Assembly: GCA_965216515.1 (NCBI GenBank) | Contig: OZ244173.1 | Coordinates: forward strand, 2,728,001 to 2,792,000 | Reading direction: 5' to 3' | Length of the DNA stretch: 64,000 nt | Source: CAXMRP01 sp965216515 | Lineage (GTDB): Bacteria > Pseudomonadota > Alphaproteobacteria > Rhizobiales > Afifellaceae | Part shown: one piece after another, positions 8,346 to 18,000 of the stretch | Position numbering within the stretch: the first letter of the stretch is position 1 | How the letters are laid out: each line of letters opens with the position of its first letter | The notes under the pieces: model-generated | The model's input: the letters and a program-made list of their open reading frames with translations, nothing else | Database searches by the model: none | Told to the model about the DNA's origin: nothing | Translations under genes and position numbers: made by a program

Positions 8346-9029
8346 TTGAAACCGGGGCCGCGGGACGTGGACTACGACTTCAACTTTGGCGCAGTCTGGC
8401 GCGATTTCGATTTGTTGCTCTCCGGCTTGGGGCTTGGTCTCCTGCTGGCGATCATATCGATCGCGATCGGCTGCGTCATCGGTCTTCTCGCGGCCTTTTG
8501 CATGATATCCCGAAGCCGATTGTTGCGGGTTGTCTCCACGACTTACGTCGCGTTCATCCGCAACACGCCCATTCTGGTCCTGATCCTTTTCACATATTTT
8601 GCCCTCCCGCAGTGGGGCCTCAGATTGGGCAAGATTGAATCGTTCATACTTACCCTTTCGGTCTATTCCGGGGCATACCTGACGGAGGTGTTTCGCGCCG
8701 GGCTGATCAGCCTGCCGCCCGGATTGCGCGAAGCCGGACTGACCATCGGCCTCACCGAAATGCAGTCGAAATGGTATCTCACCATTCCGGTCATGTTCCG
8801 CAATGTTCTGCCGTCGTTGAGCAACAATTTCATTTCCCTGTTCAAGGACACATCCCTGGCTGCGGCCATCGCGGTTCCGGAGCTCACTTTCTATGCGCGG
8901 AAAATCAATGTTGAGACGTTCAGGGTGATCGAGACCTGGCTCGTTGCCAGCCTGATGTACGTGACGGCTTGTTACATTCTGGCCGGTCTCCTCCGTCGTT
9001 TCGAATACAAGCTGGCAATCCCGAAATAG
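8346..9029 (+). CDS. Amino-acid ABC importer permease 1 (HisMQ family)
   Basis: A 227-residue inner-membrane subunit with about five hydrophobic segments. The conserved N-terminal cytoplasm-to-TM1 region is LLLSGLGLGLLLAIISI, and the EAA-loop region that contacts the ATPase is GLREAGLTIGLTEMQSKW. The gene starts 5 bases after the binding-protein stop. The start is probably TTG at 8346; an in-frame GTG at 8367 is possible because no clear ribosome-binding site separates them. It pairs with the permease encoded at 9042. Confidence 0.9.
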   Translation: MKPGPRDVDYDFNFGAVWRDFDLLLSGLGLGLLLAIISIAIGCVIGLLAAFCMISRSRLLRVVSTTYVAFIRNTPILVLILFTYFALPQWGLRLGKIESFILTLSVYSGAYLTEVFRAGLISLPPGLREAGLTIGLTEMQSKWYLTIPVMFRNVLPSLSNNFISLFKDTSLAAAIAVPELTFYARKINVETFRVIETWLVASLMYVTACYILAGLLRRFEYKLAIPK

Positions 9030-9041
9030 CGGCGTGGATTG

Positions 9042-9704
9042 ATGGAGCTCGACCAATTCCTGCTGGACGCCTGGCAATCGCGAGCGGCAATCGCCGCCGG
9101 GGTCGGCAATACAATCATGATCTCCGTTCTGGCGATCTTGAGCGGTACGTTGTTGGGTGTAGTTGTCGGATTGTTGCTGACCTATGGAAACGGATTCGTC
9201 CGCTTCTTTGTTCGCATCTACACCGATTTCCTGCGTGGCACCCCGGTATTCGTTCTGATCCTGGCGTGTTTCTACATTCTGTCTATCGTCGGCATTCAGT
9301 TGACGGCGTTTCAGGCCGGCACGTTTGCGCTGGCCCTTTTCTGCAGTTCCCATGTCGGTGAAATCGTACGCGGCGCATTGCAGGCAATTCCGGCCGGGCA
9401 AACTGAGGCGGCCAAGTCGATCGGATTGACGTTCGGAAAAATATTTATCTATGTGCTGCTGCCGCAGGCCGCGCGCCAGATGTTGCCAACCTGGGTGAAT
9501 ACCGCAACGGAAATTGTAAAGGCATCAACGCTCCTGTCGATAATTGGAGTTGTCGAGTTGCTCCTTTCTATTCAGCAAATAATTTCGCGAAATTTCCTCA
9601 GTCTGGAGTTCTATTTTTTTGCTGGGCTCATCTACTTCTTCATCAATTTCTCCATCGAGAAATTCGGGCGTTATCTCGAACGCAAGTTCGCCATACCGGC
9701 ATAG
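9042..9704 (+). CDS. Amino-acid ABC importer permease 2 (HisMQ family)
   Basis: Second permease of the importer, about 220 residues and five hydrophobic segments. GVGNTIMISVLAILSGTLLG is the family N-terminal motif, and the EAA loop is AGQTEAAKSIGLTFGK. I chose the ATG at 9042; an in-frame TTG lies one codon upstream at 9039. It probably heterodimerises with the preceding permease. The 3' half is noticeably more A/T-rich than its neighbours, but the frame is intact. Confidence 0.9.
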   Translation: MELDQFLLDAWQSRAAIAAGVGNTIMISVLAILSGTLLGVVVGLLLTYGNGFVRFFVRIYTDFLRGTPVFVLILACFYILSIVGIQLTAFQAGTFALALFCSSHVGEIVRGALQAIPAGQTEAAKSIGLTFGKIFIYVLLPQAARQMLPTWVNTATEIVKASTLLSIIGVVELLLSIQQIISRNFLSLEFYFFAGLIYFFINFSIEKFGRYLERKFAIPA

Positions 9705-9716
9705 GGTGAGGACGTC

Positions 9717-10484
9717 ATGGATCAGCCCATTCTGACGATTGAAAATCTGCACAAGCGCTTTGACGATCTGGAAGTGCTGAAAGGTGTGGATCTGACGGTG
9801 AACAAGGGCGATGTCGTCAGTCTCATCGGTTCCAGCGGATCGGGAAAAACGACGTTGCTGCGTTGCGTCAACCTGCTTGAGGAATTCGACGAGGGGACGG
9901 TTGTTATCGATGGCGAACAGGTCGGCTACACCCTGCGCAACAACAAAAGGGTGATGCGTTCGGGCAAGGAAATTGCGCGACAGCGCGCGATGACCGGCAT
10001 GGTGTTCCAGCAGTTCAACCTGTTCCCGCACATGTCGGCGATCAAGAACGTCATGTTCGGCTTGATCAAGGTCAGGGCGATGAGCAGCGCCGAGGCGCGC
10101 CAGATCGCCGAGACCTGGCTTGAGCGCGTCGGCCTTCTGGATCGACGGGACCACTATCCCGGGCAGCTGTCGGGCGGGCAGCAGCAAAGGGTGGCCATTG
10201 CCAGGGCGATTGCCATGAATCCCAAATTGATGCTGTTTGACGAAGTCACATCCGCCCTGGATCCGGAACTTGTCAACGAAGTGCTGAATGTCATCAAGGA
10301 TCTGGCCGTTGATGGCATGACAATGCTGCTGGTGACCCACGAAATGCAGTTTGCCCATGATGTCTCCAACAAGATTGTTTTCATGCACGATGGTCGCATT
10401 GCCGAGGAAGGTCAGCCGGAGCGCATTTTCAGGAACCCGGAATCGGCACGCCTGAGAGAATTTTTGAAGAACTCGAAATTTTGA
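9717..10484 (+). CDS. Amino-acid ABC importer ATP-binding protein (GlnQ/HisP-type)
   Basis: ATPase of the polar amino-acid family, 255 residues. Walker A is GSSGSGKTT, the Q-loop is in VFQQFNLFPH, the signature is LSGGQQQRVAIARA, Walker B is LMLFDEVTSALDP and the switch is LLVTHEM. The insert between Walker A and the Q-loop (GYTLRNNKRVMRSGKEIA) is typical of HisP/GlnQ proteins. It completes the importer and is followed 16 bases later by a decayed ridA gene. Confidence 0.94.
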   Translation: MDQPILTIENLHKRFDDLEVLKGVDLTVNKGDVVSLIGSSGSGKTTLLRCVNLLEEFDEGTVVIDGEQVGYTLRNNKRVMRSGKEIARQRAMTGMVFQQFNLFPHMSAIKNVMFGLIKVRAMSSAEARQIAETWLERVGLLDRRDHYPGQLSGGQQQRVAIARAIAMNPKLMLFDEVTSALDPELVNEVLNVIKDLAVDGMTMLLVTHEMQFAHDVSNKIVFMHDGRIAEEGQPERIFRNPESARLREFLKNSKF

Positions 10485-10500
10485 ATTCAGGGAGAATTCA

Positions 10501-10780
10501 ATGACGATCAGGCAGTATGGGGGTGGCGGCTGTGGCGCGGGCGGCTGGGCAATGCCCATTGCCCGGGCGATCTTGGCATATGGCCGGCCCCATGTGCCCG
10601 GCCGTTTGCCGGTCGATATCGTCAGGGTCGGCGTTTGGAACGGCGACTCACGAGATTTCCGGCCGTCCAGCAGAAGACATGTACCGAATACTTCGGCGGC
10701 GATTCTCCGGCGCGGGCCTGTGTTCAGGCTGCCCGGGGGTCGGATGCAAAATTGAGGGCGGCCGCTTTGCCTGTCCGCAA
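10501..10780 (+). pseudogene. ridA: RidA-family (enamine/imine deaminase) pseudogene
   Basis: The segment starts with an intact ribosome-binding site (AGGGAG) and ATG, and the first frame reads MTIRQYGGGGCGAGG, AMPIARAI and then IVRVGVWNGDSRDF, all recognisable RidA landmarks. About 40 residues expected between the PGRLP region (normally SGQVP) and IVRVGVW are missing. Directly after RDF the similarity jumps to another frame, which reads EYFGGDSPARACVQ and then DAKL. So the gene has an internal deletion plus a frameshift. RidA proteins remove reactive enamines released by PLP enzymes and often travel with amino-acid importers, which fits this place. The 3' limit is approximate. The assignment rests on my recollection of RidA sequences. 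Confidence 0.8.
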
Positions 10781-10851
10781 ATCCTGGCCTTCTCCACGCA
10801 ACCGCGCGTTCCAACCGGTTTCACGCGCGCAAGGCCAGCTGAGGATTGTTC

Positions 10852-11640
10852 ATGACTGAAGACAGGAAAAGCAGCCGTTCGCGGGGCCTGGATCGGGCAT
10901 TTGCGATCCTCGACCATTTGCGCGACCGCAAACGGCCTCTCAAACCGAACGAAATCGCCGTCGGTACCGGGGCGCCCAAATCATCGGTCTATGAGGTCGT
11001 CGGCTATCTGATCGAGCAGAAGGTTCTGGAATATGCCGACAGCGAGGGCAGGGTTTTCCTGGGAAGGCGATTGCATTTTTGGGGTACAGCGTATCTGGCG
11101 AATTTCAATCTAGCCAATGATGCGCTGCCGTACCTTGAGGAAATCACGCAACATACCAGGGAAACCTCCCAGCTGTGCATGCTGGATGGCGACAAGTACA
11201 CGGTCGTATTGATGAAAGAGGGCATCCGGCAATTCCGCATCAGTTCCGATGTTGGTGAGCGCATTCCGATTCCCTGGACGGCATCGGGAAGGCTCTTGAC
11301 CGCGCATCTGACGGATCGGGAAATTCTCTCACTCATTCCGCCTGAGGACTACGCGCTGCCGGACGGCCGGCAACTGGATGCACAGGCGTTCGTTGAAGAA
11401 TCGCGTCGGGCACAGAAGGCGGGCTTCTATTCGTTTGACAGCCTGGTGGATAACTTCACCCACTGTTTCGCTGTGCCTGTTTTCGATGAAAGCGGCAAGT
11501 GCGTCGCGACACTTTGCCTGATCGCCCCCAGGGAAGACGCCTCGCGATATTTTGACCGCTACCGCCAAAAACTTGTCGAGTGTGCCAGCGACCTGTCGAT
11601 GAAGCTGTCGGGAGGCCAAGCCATCGCCGCCAGCCGGTAA
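10852..11640 (+). CDS. IclR-family transcriptional regulator (amino-acid operon)
   Basis: Regulator of 262 residues with an N-terminal winged helix-turn-helix (GLDRAFAILDHL to about residue 65, recognition helix near APKSSVYEVVGYL) and a C-terminal IclR effector domain (RRAQKAGFYSFDSLVDNFTH and AVPVFDESGKCVATL). The ATG at 10852 has GAGGA six bases upstream and is preferred over the TTG at 10846. It follows the amino-acid importer and the ridA relic on the same strand, so it likely regulates that operon through the repeat at 7437-7472; this link is inferred. Confidence 0.9.
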   Translation: MTEDRKSSRSRGLDRAFAILDHLRDRKRPLKPNEIAVGTGAPKSSVYEVVGYLIEQKVLEYADSEGRVFLGRRLHFWGTAYLANFNLANDALPYLEEITQHTRETSQLCMLDGDKYTVVLMKEGIRQFRISSDVGERIPIPWTASGRLLTAHLTDREILSLIPPEDYALPDGRQLDAQAFVEESRRAQKAGFYSFDSLVDNFTHCFAVPVFDESGKCVATLCLIAPREDASRYFDRYRQKLVECASDLSMKLSGGQAIAASR

Positions 11641-11932
11641 GCGGTGAAGACCGATGGGCAACGTCCGGGCCGGGACGGTGCCTCCGTCGGTTCCGGGTCA
11701 CGGCGAACACATCAATCGGGGCGAAACTCCAGGGCGACCGCGCGCGAGCACCGTCTCTTGGGTGCGGAGACCGGGCGCAAGGAAGGTTGGAAATGGTTGA
11801 TTGTCGACGGGTGGTGAGATTGCGACGGGTGCCTGCAAGGTGCGGTTCTGCGTGAGCCCCGGCTTCGCCGGTTGCCGATGGCGTGTTCGCCGGGGCACTG
11901 ATGCCAAGCGGTCGGGCAGGCATTAGGCGGGC
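11641..11932. other. Convergent intergenic region
   Basis: Nearly 300 bases between the convergent IclR and GGDEF-EAL genes. I see no gene. The only structure is a short hairpin CCGGC-TTC-GCCGG at 11859-11871 that could serve as a terminator for either side. Confidence 0.5.
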
Positions 11933-14338
11933 TCAGGCGTGCAGTCTCTTCGATTCTTGCTGCATAACCAGCGATTGCGCACCCGAAAACAGGCGGAACC
12001 AGTCCTTGATCTCCGAGACGCCCGTCGGCCTCGAAAACACATATCCCTGACCGAGTATCGCACCCAGTGCAATGAACCGCTCGACCGCTTCATTGGTTTC
12101 CAGCCCCTCCACGACGAGTTCCAGGCCGAGGTCCGAGGCAAGCGATGTGATGGATCTGATCAGGGTGGCGGTGCTTTCCGAAACCGAACGGGGCATCGAG
12201 TTGGCCATCGCATTGTCGACGAAACTCTTGTCCAGTTTCACGATGTCCAACGGCAATCTGCTGAGATAACTGAGCGAGGAATGACCCGATCCAAAGTCGT
12301 CAATGGCAATGCGAATGCCCAGCTCGCGCAGGTCTTGCAGCAAATCGCAGACGGCTTCGAAGCGGCTGAACGCTGATGTTTCAGTAATTTCAAATATCAG
12401 CCGGCTTGCCATCTCCGGTTTTTGCTCCATGCTCTGCTTGATTTTGCGGAAGAAGGATTCCGTCAGCTGCTTCGGCGACAGATTGATTGTCAGCGAAATG
12501 TCTCCGACCGATCCCTCTGCCCTCAGCTCAGTGAATTCCCGGATACTTTCCTCGAATATCCATTCGCCCAGGGCTTCGATTTGTCCCGATTCCTCGGCGA
12601 GGCGGATGAGGGTTTCGATCGACTCGATCGCGATTTTTCCCTGTTTGATCCTGAGTAGCGCTTCCACCGCATACGGTCTCATCGTTCGCAGGTTGATGAT
12701 CGGCTGAAGATAGATCTCGAACCAGTCTTCGGCGATGCCGTTCTTTATGAGCTGGACCTGCTCGGACCGGTAGCGGATTGCGGCGGTTCGGCTCTCTTCA
12801 TAGACCGCGTATCGGTTTTTCCCCTCGCTCTTTGCAAGGTACATGGCCTGGTCGGAAAGCTTGAGCGCTTCGGAAGGAACAAGCGACCTGTCGTTGCAGT
12901 AGGTGATGCCGACACTGGCGCCGACACGGCCGGTTCCCGAGGCCAGATCAATGGGTTTGTCAAGAACATCCAGCAAGTATTTGGTTATGGATTCCGCCTT
13001 TTGCGAACTTTCGAGATCCGGCAAAAAAACCGCAAACTCATCGCCGCCTATGCGGGCGACAAATCCCTCGCTGCCGACGACATCGCAGATGCGCCTCGCT
13101 GTGACGCGAAGCACTTCATCCCCGGCGGCGTGCCCAAACGTGTCATTCACCGTTTTGAAGTTGTCCAGATCGACAAACAAGATTGCCCAACCTGATGAAC
13201 CGGCAATTCCGTCGGCTCCCGCCGACTCAAAGTAGTCTTTGATTGCATGGCGGTTCGGGAGGCCGGTAAGTTGATCGGTCACCGCTATGGAGCGAAGCCT
13301 TTCCTCTGCCCGGCGCAAGGGGGTCACGTCGTTCATGACACAAACGAAAAGCTTATCAACGGTACTGCTGCGCCGCCGGTCGGGGACCCCGGACAGAAGC
13401 ACATCGATTTGACGGCCGTCCATGCCCATGATGCAGAGCGGGACGTCGCGGACCGAGCCGATCGTTTTCAGGTCGTTCATTACTTTGGATCTGAGGCGGA
13501 GCCGGGAGGCTCGGCAAGTCAGCTCGTCCAGGGGATAGCCGATTACCGCGTCGGCGGTATATCCCGTTTCAAGGAGCCAGAATTCGCTGGCCGAACGGAT
13601 GATACCGTTTTCATCCATTGTGAACAGCAGCGCCGGGGTGCTGTCATAGACATTCCTCAGGTCGTCGAGCGTTTCCGATGTTCGTTGTTTCTCGCCGTCC
13701 AGCCTGTCCTGCATGGAATTGAATGCGGAACACAGTTCGCCGATTTCGTCGCTGCTGCTGACCGGCGCCCGTTGCGTGTGCCCTTTTTTCGATCCTTTGA
13801 TTGCGGTCAACAGCCGCGCAATCGGGGCGCCGACGGAATACCGGAAGGCAACAATACCCATGACGATTGCCGCCACCAATCCGGTCAGGGTGGTGTTGGC
13901 TGCCAAGACCATCGTTTCACGTCGCAATTTGTCGATTTCCGCGTCATTGAAACCAACGGTCAATTTCATGTCCGGTGCATCCAGAACAGATGTTATGATC
14001 GTTTTTTCCGGCTCCAGAATCTGACATCCGAGGTTGCGCGGCTGGGCGATCGCTTCGAAACGTGTGCCGGAAATGGATGCATCGACGCAGGTTATCGCCG
14101 GGTCGGAAAGCATTGTCGAAATGAGCTTGGAGGCCAATCGCGGTGACGTTTCCGCCAGTTCCCGCGTCATCAAACCCGAAACCCTGCCAACCTGGCTGCC
14201 AATTCGTGCGCTGAGCCGGTCCTCGGCATTTGAGATGTACCTGTCTGTGAGTGAATACAGGGACAAGCCGAATACCAGGAGGAAGGCGGGTACGAACAAT
14301 GCCAGGAATTTGGCGGTGACGAAGCGTGTAAGAAACAT
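11933..14338 (-). CDS. Membrane-bound GGDEF-EAL cyclic-di-GMP enzyme with HAMP and PAS domains
   Basis: Protein of 801 residues: TM1 (about 10-30), a periplasmic sensor part (31-147) with two cysteines (C84, C105), TM2 (148-167), HAMP (168-220), PAS (223-340), GGDEF domain (350-515, motif GGDEF at 431-435) and EAL domain (540 to the end, motif at 559-561 in VEALLR). DDFGSGHSSL and VVEGLET in the EAL part suggest an active phosphodiesterase. The GGDEF motif is intact, but the product-inhibition site (RxxD, expected just before FVARIGGDEF) reads GSEG, so feedback control is probably lost. It lies 24 bases after the small secreted-protein gene, probably in one operon. Net activity (synthesis or breakdown) cannot be told. 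Confidence 0.93.
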   Translation of the reverse strand: MFLTRFVTAKFLALFVPAFLLVFGLSLYSLTDRYISNAEDRLSARIGSQVGRVSGLMTRELAETSPRLASKLISTMLSDPAITCVDASISGTRFEAIAQPRNLGCQILEPEKTIITSVLDAPDMKLTVGFNDAEIDKLRRETMVLAANTTLTGLVAAIVMGIVAFRYSVGAPIARLLTAIKGSKKGHTQRAPVSSSDEIGELCSAFNSMQDRLDGEKQRTSETLDDLRNVYDSTPALLFTMDENGIIRSASEFWLLETGYTADAVIGYPLDELTCRASRLRLRSKVMNDLKTIGSVRDVPLCIMGMDGRQIDVLLSGVPDRRRSSTVDKLFVCVMNDVTPLRRAEERLRSIAVTDQLTGLPNRHAIKDYFESAGADGIAGSSGWAILFVDLDNFKTVNDTFGHAAGDEVLRVTARRICDVVGSEGFVARIGGDEFAVFLPDLESSQKAESITKYLLDVLDKPIDLASGTGRVGASVGITYCNDRSLVPSEALKLSDQAMYLAKSEGKNRYAVYEESRTAAIRYRSEQVQLIKNGIAEDWFEIYLQPIINLRTMRPYAVEALLRIKQGKIAIESIETLIRLAEESGQIEALGEWIFEESIREFTELRAEGSVGDISLTINLSPKQLTESFFRKIKQSMEQKPEMASRLIFEITETSAFSRFEAVCDLLQDLRELGIRIAIDDFGSGHSSLSYLSRLPLDIVKLDKSFVDNAMANSMPRSVSESTATLIRSITSLASDLGLELVVEGLETNEAVERFIALGAILGQGYVFSRPTGVSEIKDWFRLFSGAQSLVMQQESKRLHA

Positions 14339-14362
14339 GAGAATTGGGCCGGTGGCGGTTTT

Positions 14363-14767
14363 CTATCTGATCTCCGAAGCCTTGCCGGCTTTCACCAACG
14401 CCTCGAGCGGGCCCCTGTTGTTCACCTCGGTCTGGAAGACGATGTAGGTTCCCAGACGCTTGGTCATGTAGTAGTCGACATTGACGAAATTGCCTTGCGG
14501 ATCGCGGAAGTCCGTGCACAGGACGAACTTGTCGCCAAAGGCGAGGATCATGGGATGCGCCTTGGAAGGCACCAGATCCACGACCGTACCGTTCCTTAGA
14601 TCGACATGCGGAACGAGACCATCGACAGAGATCTCTTCGATGTGCCGGGACATGCTCGCCTGGAGCGCGATTTTTTCTTCAATAGGGATACCGGCCGCAG
14701 ATGCCGCCGGCGAGAAAACGAGAATGGCAAGAGAAACTGCGGCCATCCGGAACTGACGATTGAACAC
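14363..14767 (-). CDS. Small secreted protein, partner of the GGDEF-EAL gene
   Basis: Protein of 134 residues with a Sec signal peptide (MFNRQFRMAAVSLAILVFSP, cleavage near SAAG). The mature part is mixed alpha/beta with one cysteine (CTDFRDPQGNFVNVDYYM) and no domain I can name. It lies directly upstream of the GGDEF-EAL gene on the same strand with a 24-base gap, so co-expression is likely. A reasonable hypothesis is a periplasmic ligand-binding or signalling partner for the sensor part of the cyclic-di-GMP enzyme, but only the gene arrangement supports it. Confidence 0.72.
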   Translation of the reverse strand: MFNRQFRMAAVSLAILVFSPAASAAGIPIEEKIALQASMSRHIEEISVDGLVPHVDLRNGTVVDLVPSKAHPMILAFGDKFVLCTDFRDPQGNFVNVDYYMTKRLGTYIVFQTEVNNRGPLEALVKAGKASEIR

Positions 14768-15045
14768 CAGATCACCCTCTAGTTATCGTTGATGCGGGCG
14801 AATCTAATGGGGGCGAATTAAGAGAATTTGAGACAAATCAGCCAATATTCGAGCCAGCCCACAGCGGGTCGTTAACTTTGATTGGGCATGGAGACGCCCC
14901 TTCCGAAACGGCCCTGTCTTGACCGGCTGGCCCGGGGGATTGCGAGGCTGCGCTGCCACCAAAAACCGGCCGCAGGCATTGCGGCCGACAGCGTTCGACC
15001 ACGGCAAATGGCCGTTATCGCGAACGCCATTGGTCCGGCCGATAC

Positions 15046-18000
15046 TCAATCGGCTTCCGCCCCGCCTTCGCCCACTCTGAAAAACACCGCATAGAGTGTC
15101 GGGACAACCACCAGCGTCAGAATGGTTGCGAAGCTCAGGCCGCATATGATGACGACCGCCAGGCTCTTGAAAAACGGATCCCACAACAAGGGAACCACAC
15201 CGAGCACCGTGGTTAGCACGCCAAGCGAAACGGGTCTTACCCGGCTTACGGCAGCATCGACGACGGCATCCAGCGGCGCCTTTCCCCCCGCAACTTGCGT
15301 GTCGGTCTCGTCGATCAGCACGATGGCGTTCTTGATAAGCATTCCGGTCAGGCTCAAGACCCCAAGGATTCCCATGAATTCAAGCGGTGTCCCGAATGCG
15401 ATCAATCCGTACACAACGCCGATAATGGCCAGCGGCACGGTCAGCCAGATGATCATCGGCTGGCGGATTGCATCAAAAAGCAGAATGACAACGATCACCA
15501 TCGCGCCAATGCCGAACGGCAGTGTCGAGGCAAGCCCGGCGTTGGCCTGCTTGCTGTCGCCATATTGCCCTTTCCATTCAAGCGCGTAACCGGGCGGGAG
15601 CGGGATGCTTTCCACATACGGTCTGATGGTCTCAAAAAGGCTGGTTGCATTCACGCCCGGCGGCGGATCGGCCTGTGCGACGATGGAAAGGCTGCGGTCG
15701 AACCGCCGAAGTCGCGAGTTTTCGAAGGCTGTATCGAACTGGTCAACCACCTGGGTAATGGGAATGTAACGTCCCGATACCGGGCTGAAAATCTGCACAT
15801 CCTGGATCTGTCGAATGTCGTTGCGCGTCCTCTCTTCGGGCCGGAACACGATCTGGATCAACTCATCGCTGTCGCGGTAGATCCCGACGACCTTGCCGTT
15901 GAAGAATTCCGCAATCGCATGCGCAATGTCGCCGCGTGTCAGTCCGGCGCGTTGCGCCGCCTGCTCGTTGATTCCCGGTCGCAGGATGCGGGTCATTGTC
16001 CCCCAGTCATCCTTGACGGCGATGGCGCCATTGCTGCGCAACACATTCTTGGCCTGGTCGGCAAGCTCCCGCAGCACCACCGGATCGGTCCCGGAAAACT
16101 TCGCCTCGATCAGGCTGCCGCCACCCGGCCCGAGAACGAATTTCCAGACCTTCGGAAGGCTGGATGGGTAGGTCTGCGCGATGTGATTGTTGATCGTCGG
16201 CATCAGCCCGTCGATCACCCGATAGTCTTCGACGTCGACCAGGATCTGCCCGTAGGCATTGTTGCCGCTCTCCGCCGAATAGGTCAGCATGAAGCGCAGA
16301 TGACCGCCGCCAACGACGGAATTGGTGCCGGTGACGCCGTCCAGCTGCCGTATCCATCTCTCGATTTCGGCAAGATCCCGCGAAACCTGAAGTTCGGTGG
16401 AACCCTCCGGCAGATTGTAGTCGACCACGAACTGGTTGCGCGTCGAGGCGGGGAAAAATCCCTGTTTGACAAAGCCGAACGCCAGAACCGACGATATGAA
16501 AAGCGCCACGATCAGCGCCACGGTGATCCAGCGCAGCCGCAAGGCCAGACCAAGCAGTCGGCGATATCCCCGCAGGATGGCGTGCTCCTCTTCGGCCGTG
16601 CCCGACGCCAGCTGCGGCTTCAGCAGCAACGTGCAGAAGTAGGGCGTCAACCAGACCGCGACCAACCAGCTAAACAGCAGCGCAATTGTAATCGTCCAGA
16701 ACAGCGAACCGGCATATTCGCCGGTATTGTCGGGCGAAAAACCGATGGCTGAAAATGCCAGGAATCCGACAATGGTTCCGCCGAATAACGGCCATTTGGT
16801 CTGCTTGACCACAGCAGTCGCCGCGGTTGCCGTGTCCTGGCCTTTCTGCGTTCTGACCAGCGTTCCCTCGACAACGACAATGGCATTGTCGACAAGCATG
16901 CCGAGGGCAATAATCAGAGCGCCCAGGGAGACGCGTTGCATATCGAGCCCGTACGCCCACATGCCAAACAGCGTCCCGGCCACGGTCACCAGCAAAATGC
17001 CGCCCATGAGAATACCGCTGCGCAAACCCATGAAGACCAGGAGCGTGGCAATGACGATGGCCAGCGCAAGCACGACGTTGAGCACAAATCCGTTGATCGA
17101 TGTCTTCACCGAAGTCGCCTGATCAGAGATCGCAAACAGTTCGATGCCGATCGGGCGATCCCGTTCCAGTTCGGCAAGCCGGGCTTTCACGGCTTCGCCC
17201 ATCGTGACCACATTGCCGCCCTGGGTGTTGGAAATGCCGAGTCCGATCGCCGGCTTGCCATCGCGGAAAAGCCGTTTTCCCCGCGGTTCCTTGAACCCGG
17301 CGGTAACGGTCGCAATGTCCTTGATGCGGATCGATTGTCCACCGCCCGGATTGTTGATGTAGACCTCGCCGATGGCTTCGATATCGGGCACGCCGGCGTT
17401 CAGCCGGATTGCCGTGCGGCTGCTGCCGGTTTCGACAGAACCGGCCGGTGCGACAAGATTCTGGCCTTCCAGCAATTGCGCGATCTGCCCGGATGAAAGG
17501 CCGAGCTGGGCAAGCTTGGATGGATTGTAGTCCAGATAGATAACTTCTTGCGGGTCGCCGACCAAAAGGACCTTGGAAACGCCGGGAACCAGAACAAGTT
17601 CCTTTTGCAGGCCCTTGGCGTAGTCCCTCAGCTCAGTCAGCGAAAATCCCTCGCCCGTGATCGCAAAGTAGAGTGCGTAGACATCGCCGAAATCATCATA
17701 AACGGTCGACGCGACAGCATTGGGAGGCAACTGGCTTTCCGTGTCGGATATCTTCGCCCGCAGCGCCGCGAATTTCTGATCCAGCAGCAGCCGCGTTTTT
17801 GCGCTGGCGATCGTGAATTCGACGGTGACTTCGGACAGGCCGGGCGTTGAAACGGACTTGACCTCCTTTACGCCCTGCAGTTGCTGGATGGCGTTCTCGA
17901 TCGTGTCGGTGACCTCCTCTGCCACCTCCTGCGCCGTCGCCCCCGGATAGGGGGTGATAATTTGCGCCTGCCGGATAATGAATTCGGGATCTTCGAAACG

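Noticed and set aside
10501..10755. An intact 84-codon gene after the amino-acid ATPase
   Set aside because: Its landmarks match RidA but with a deletion, and the rest of RidA continues in another frame, so a pseudogene is the better reading.
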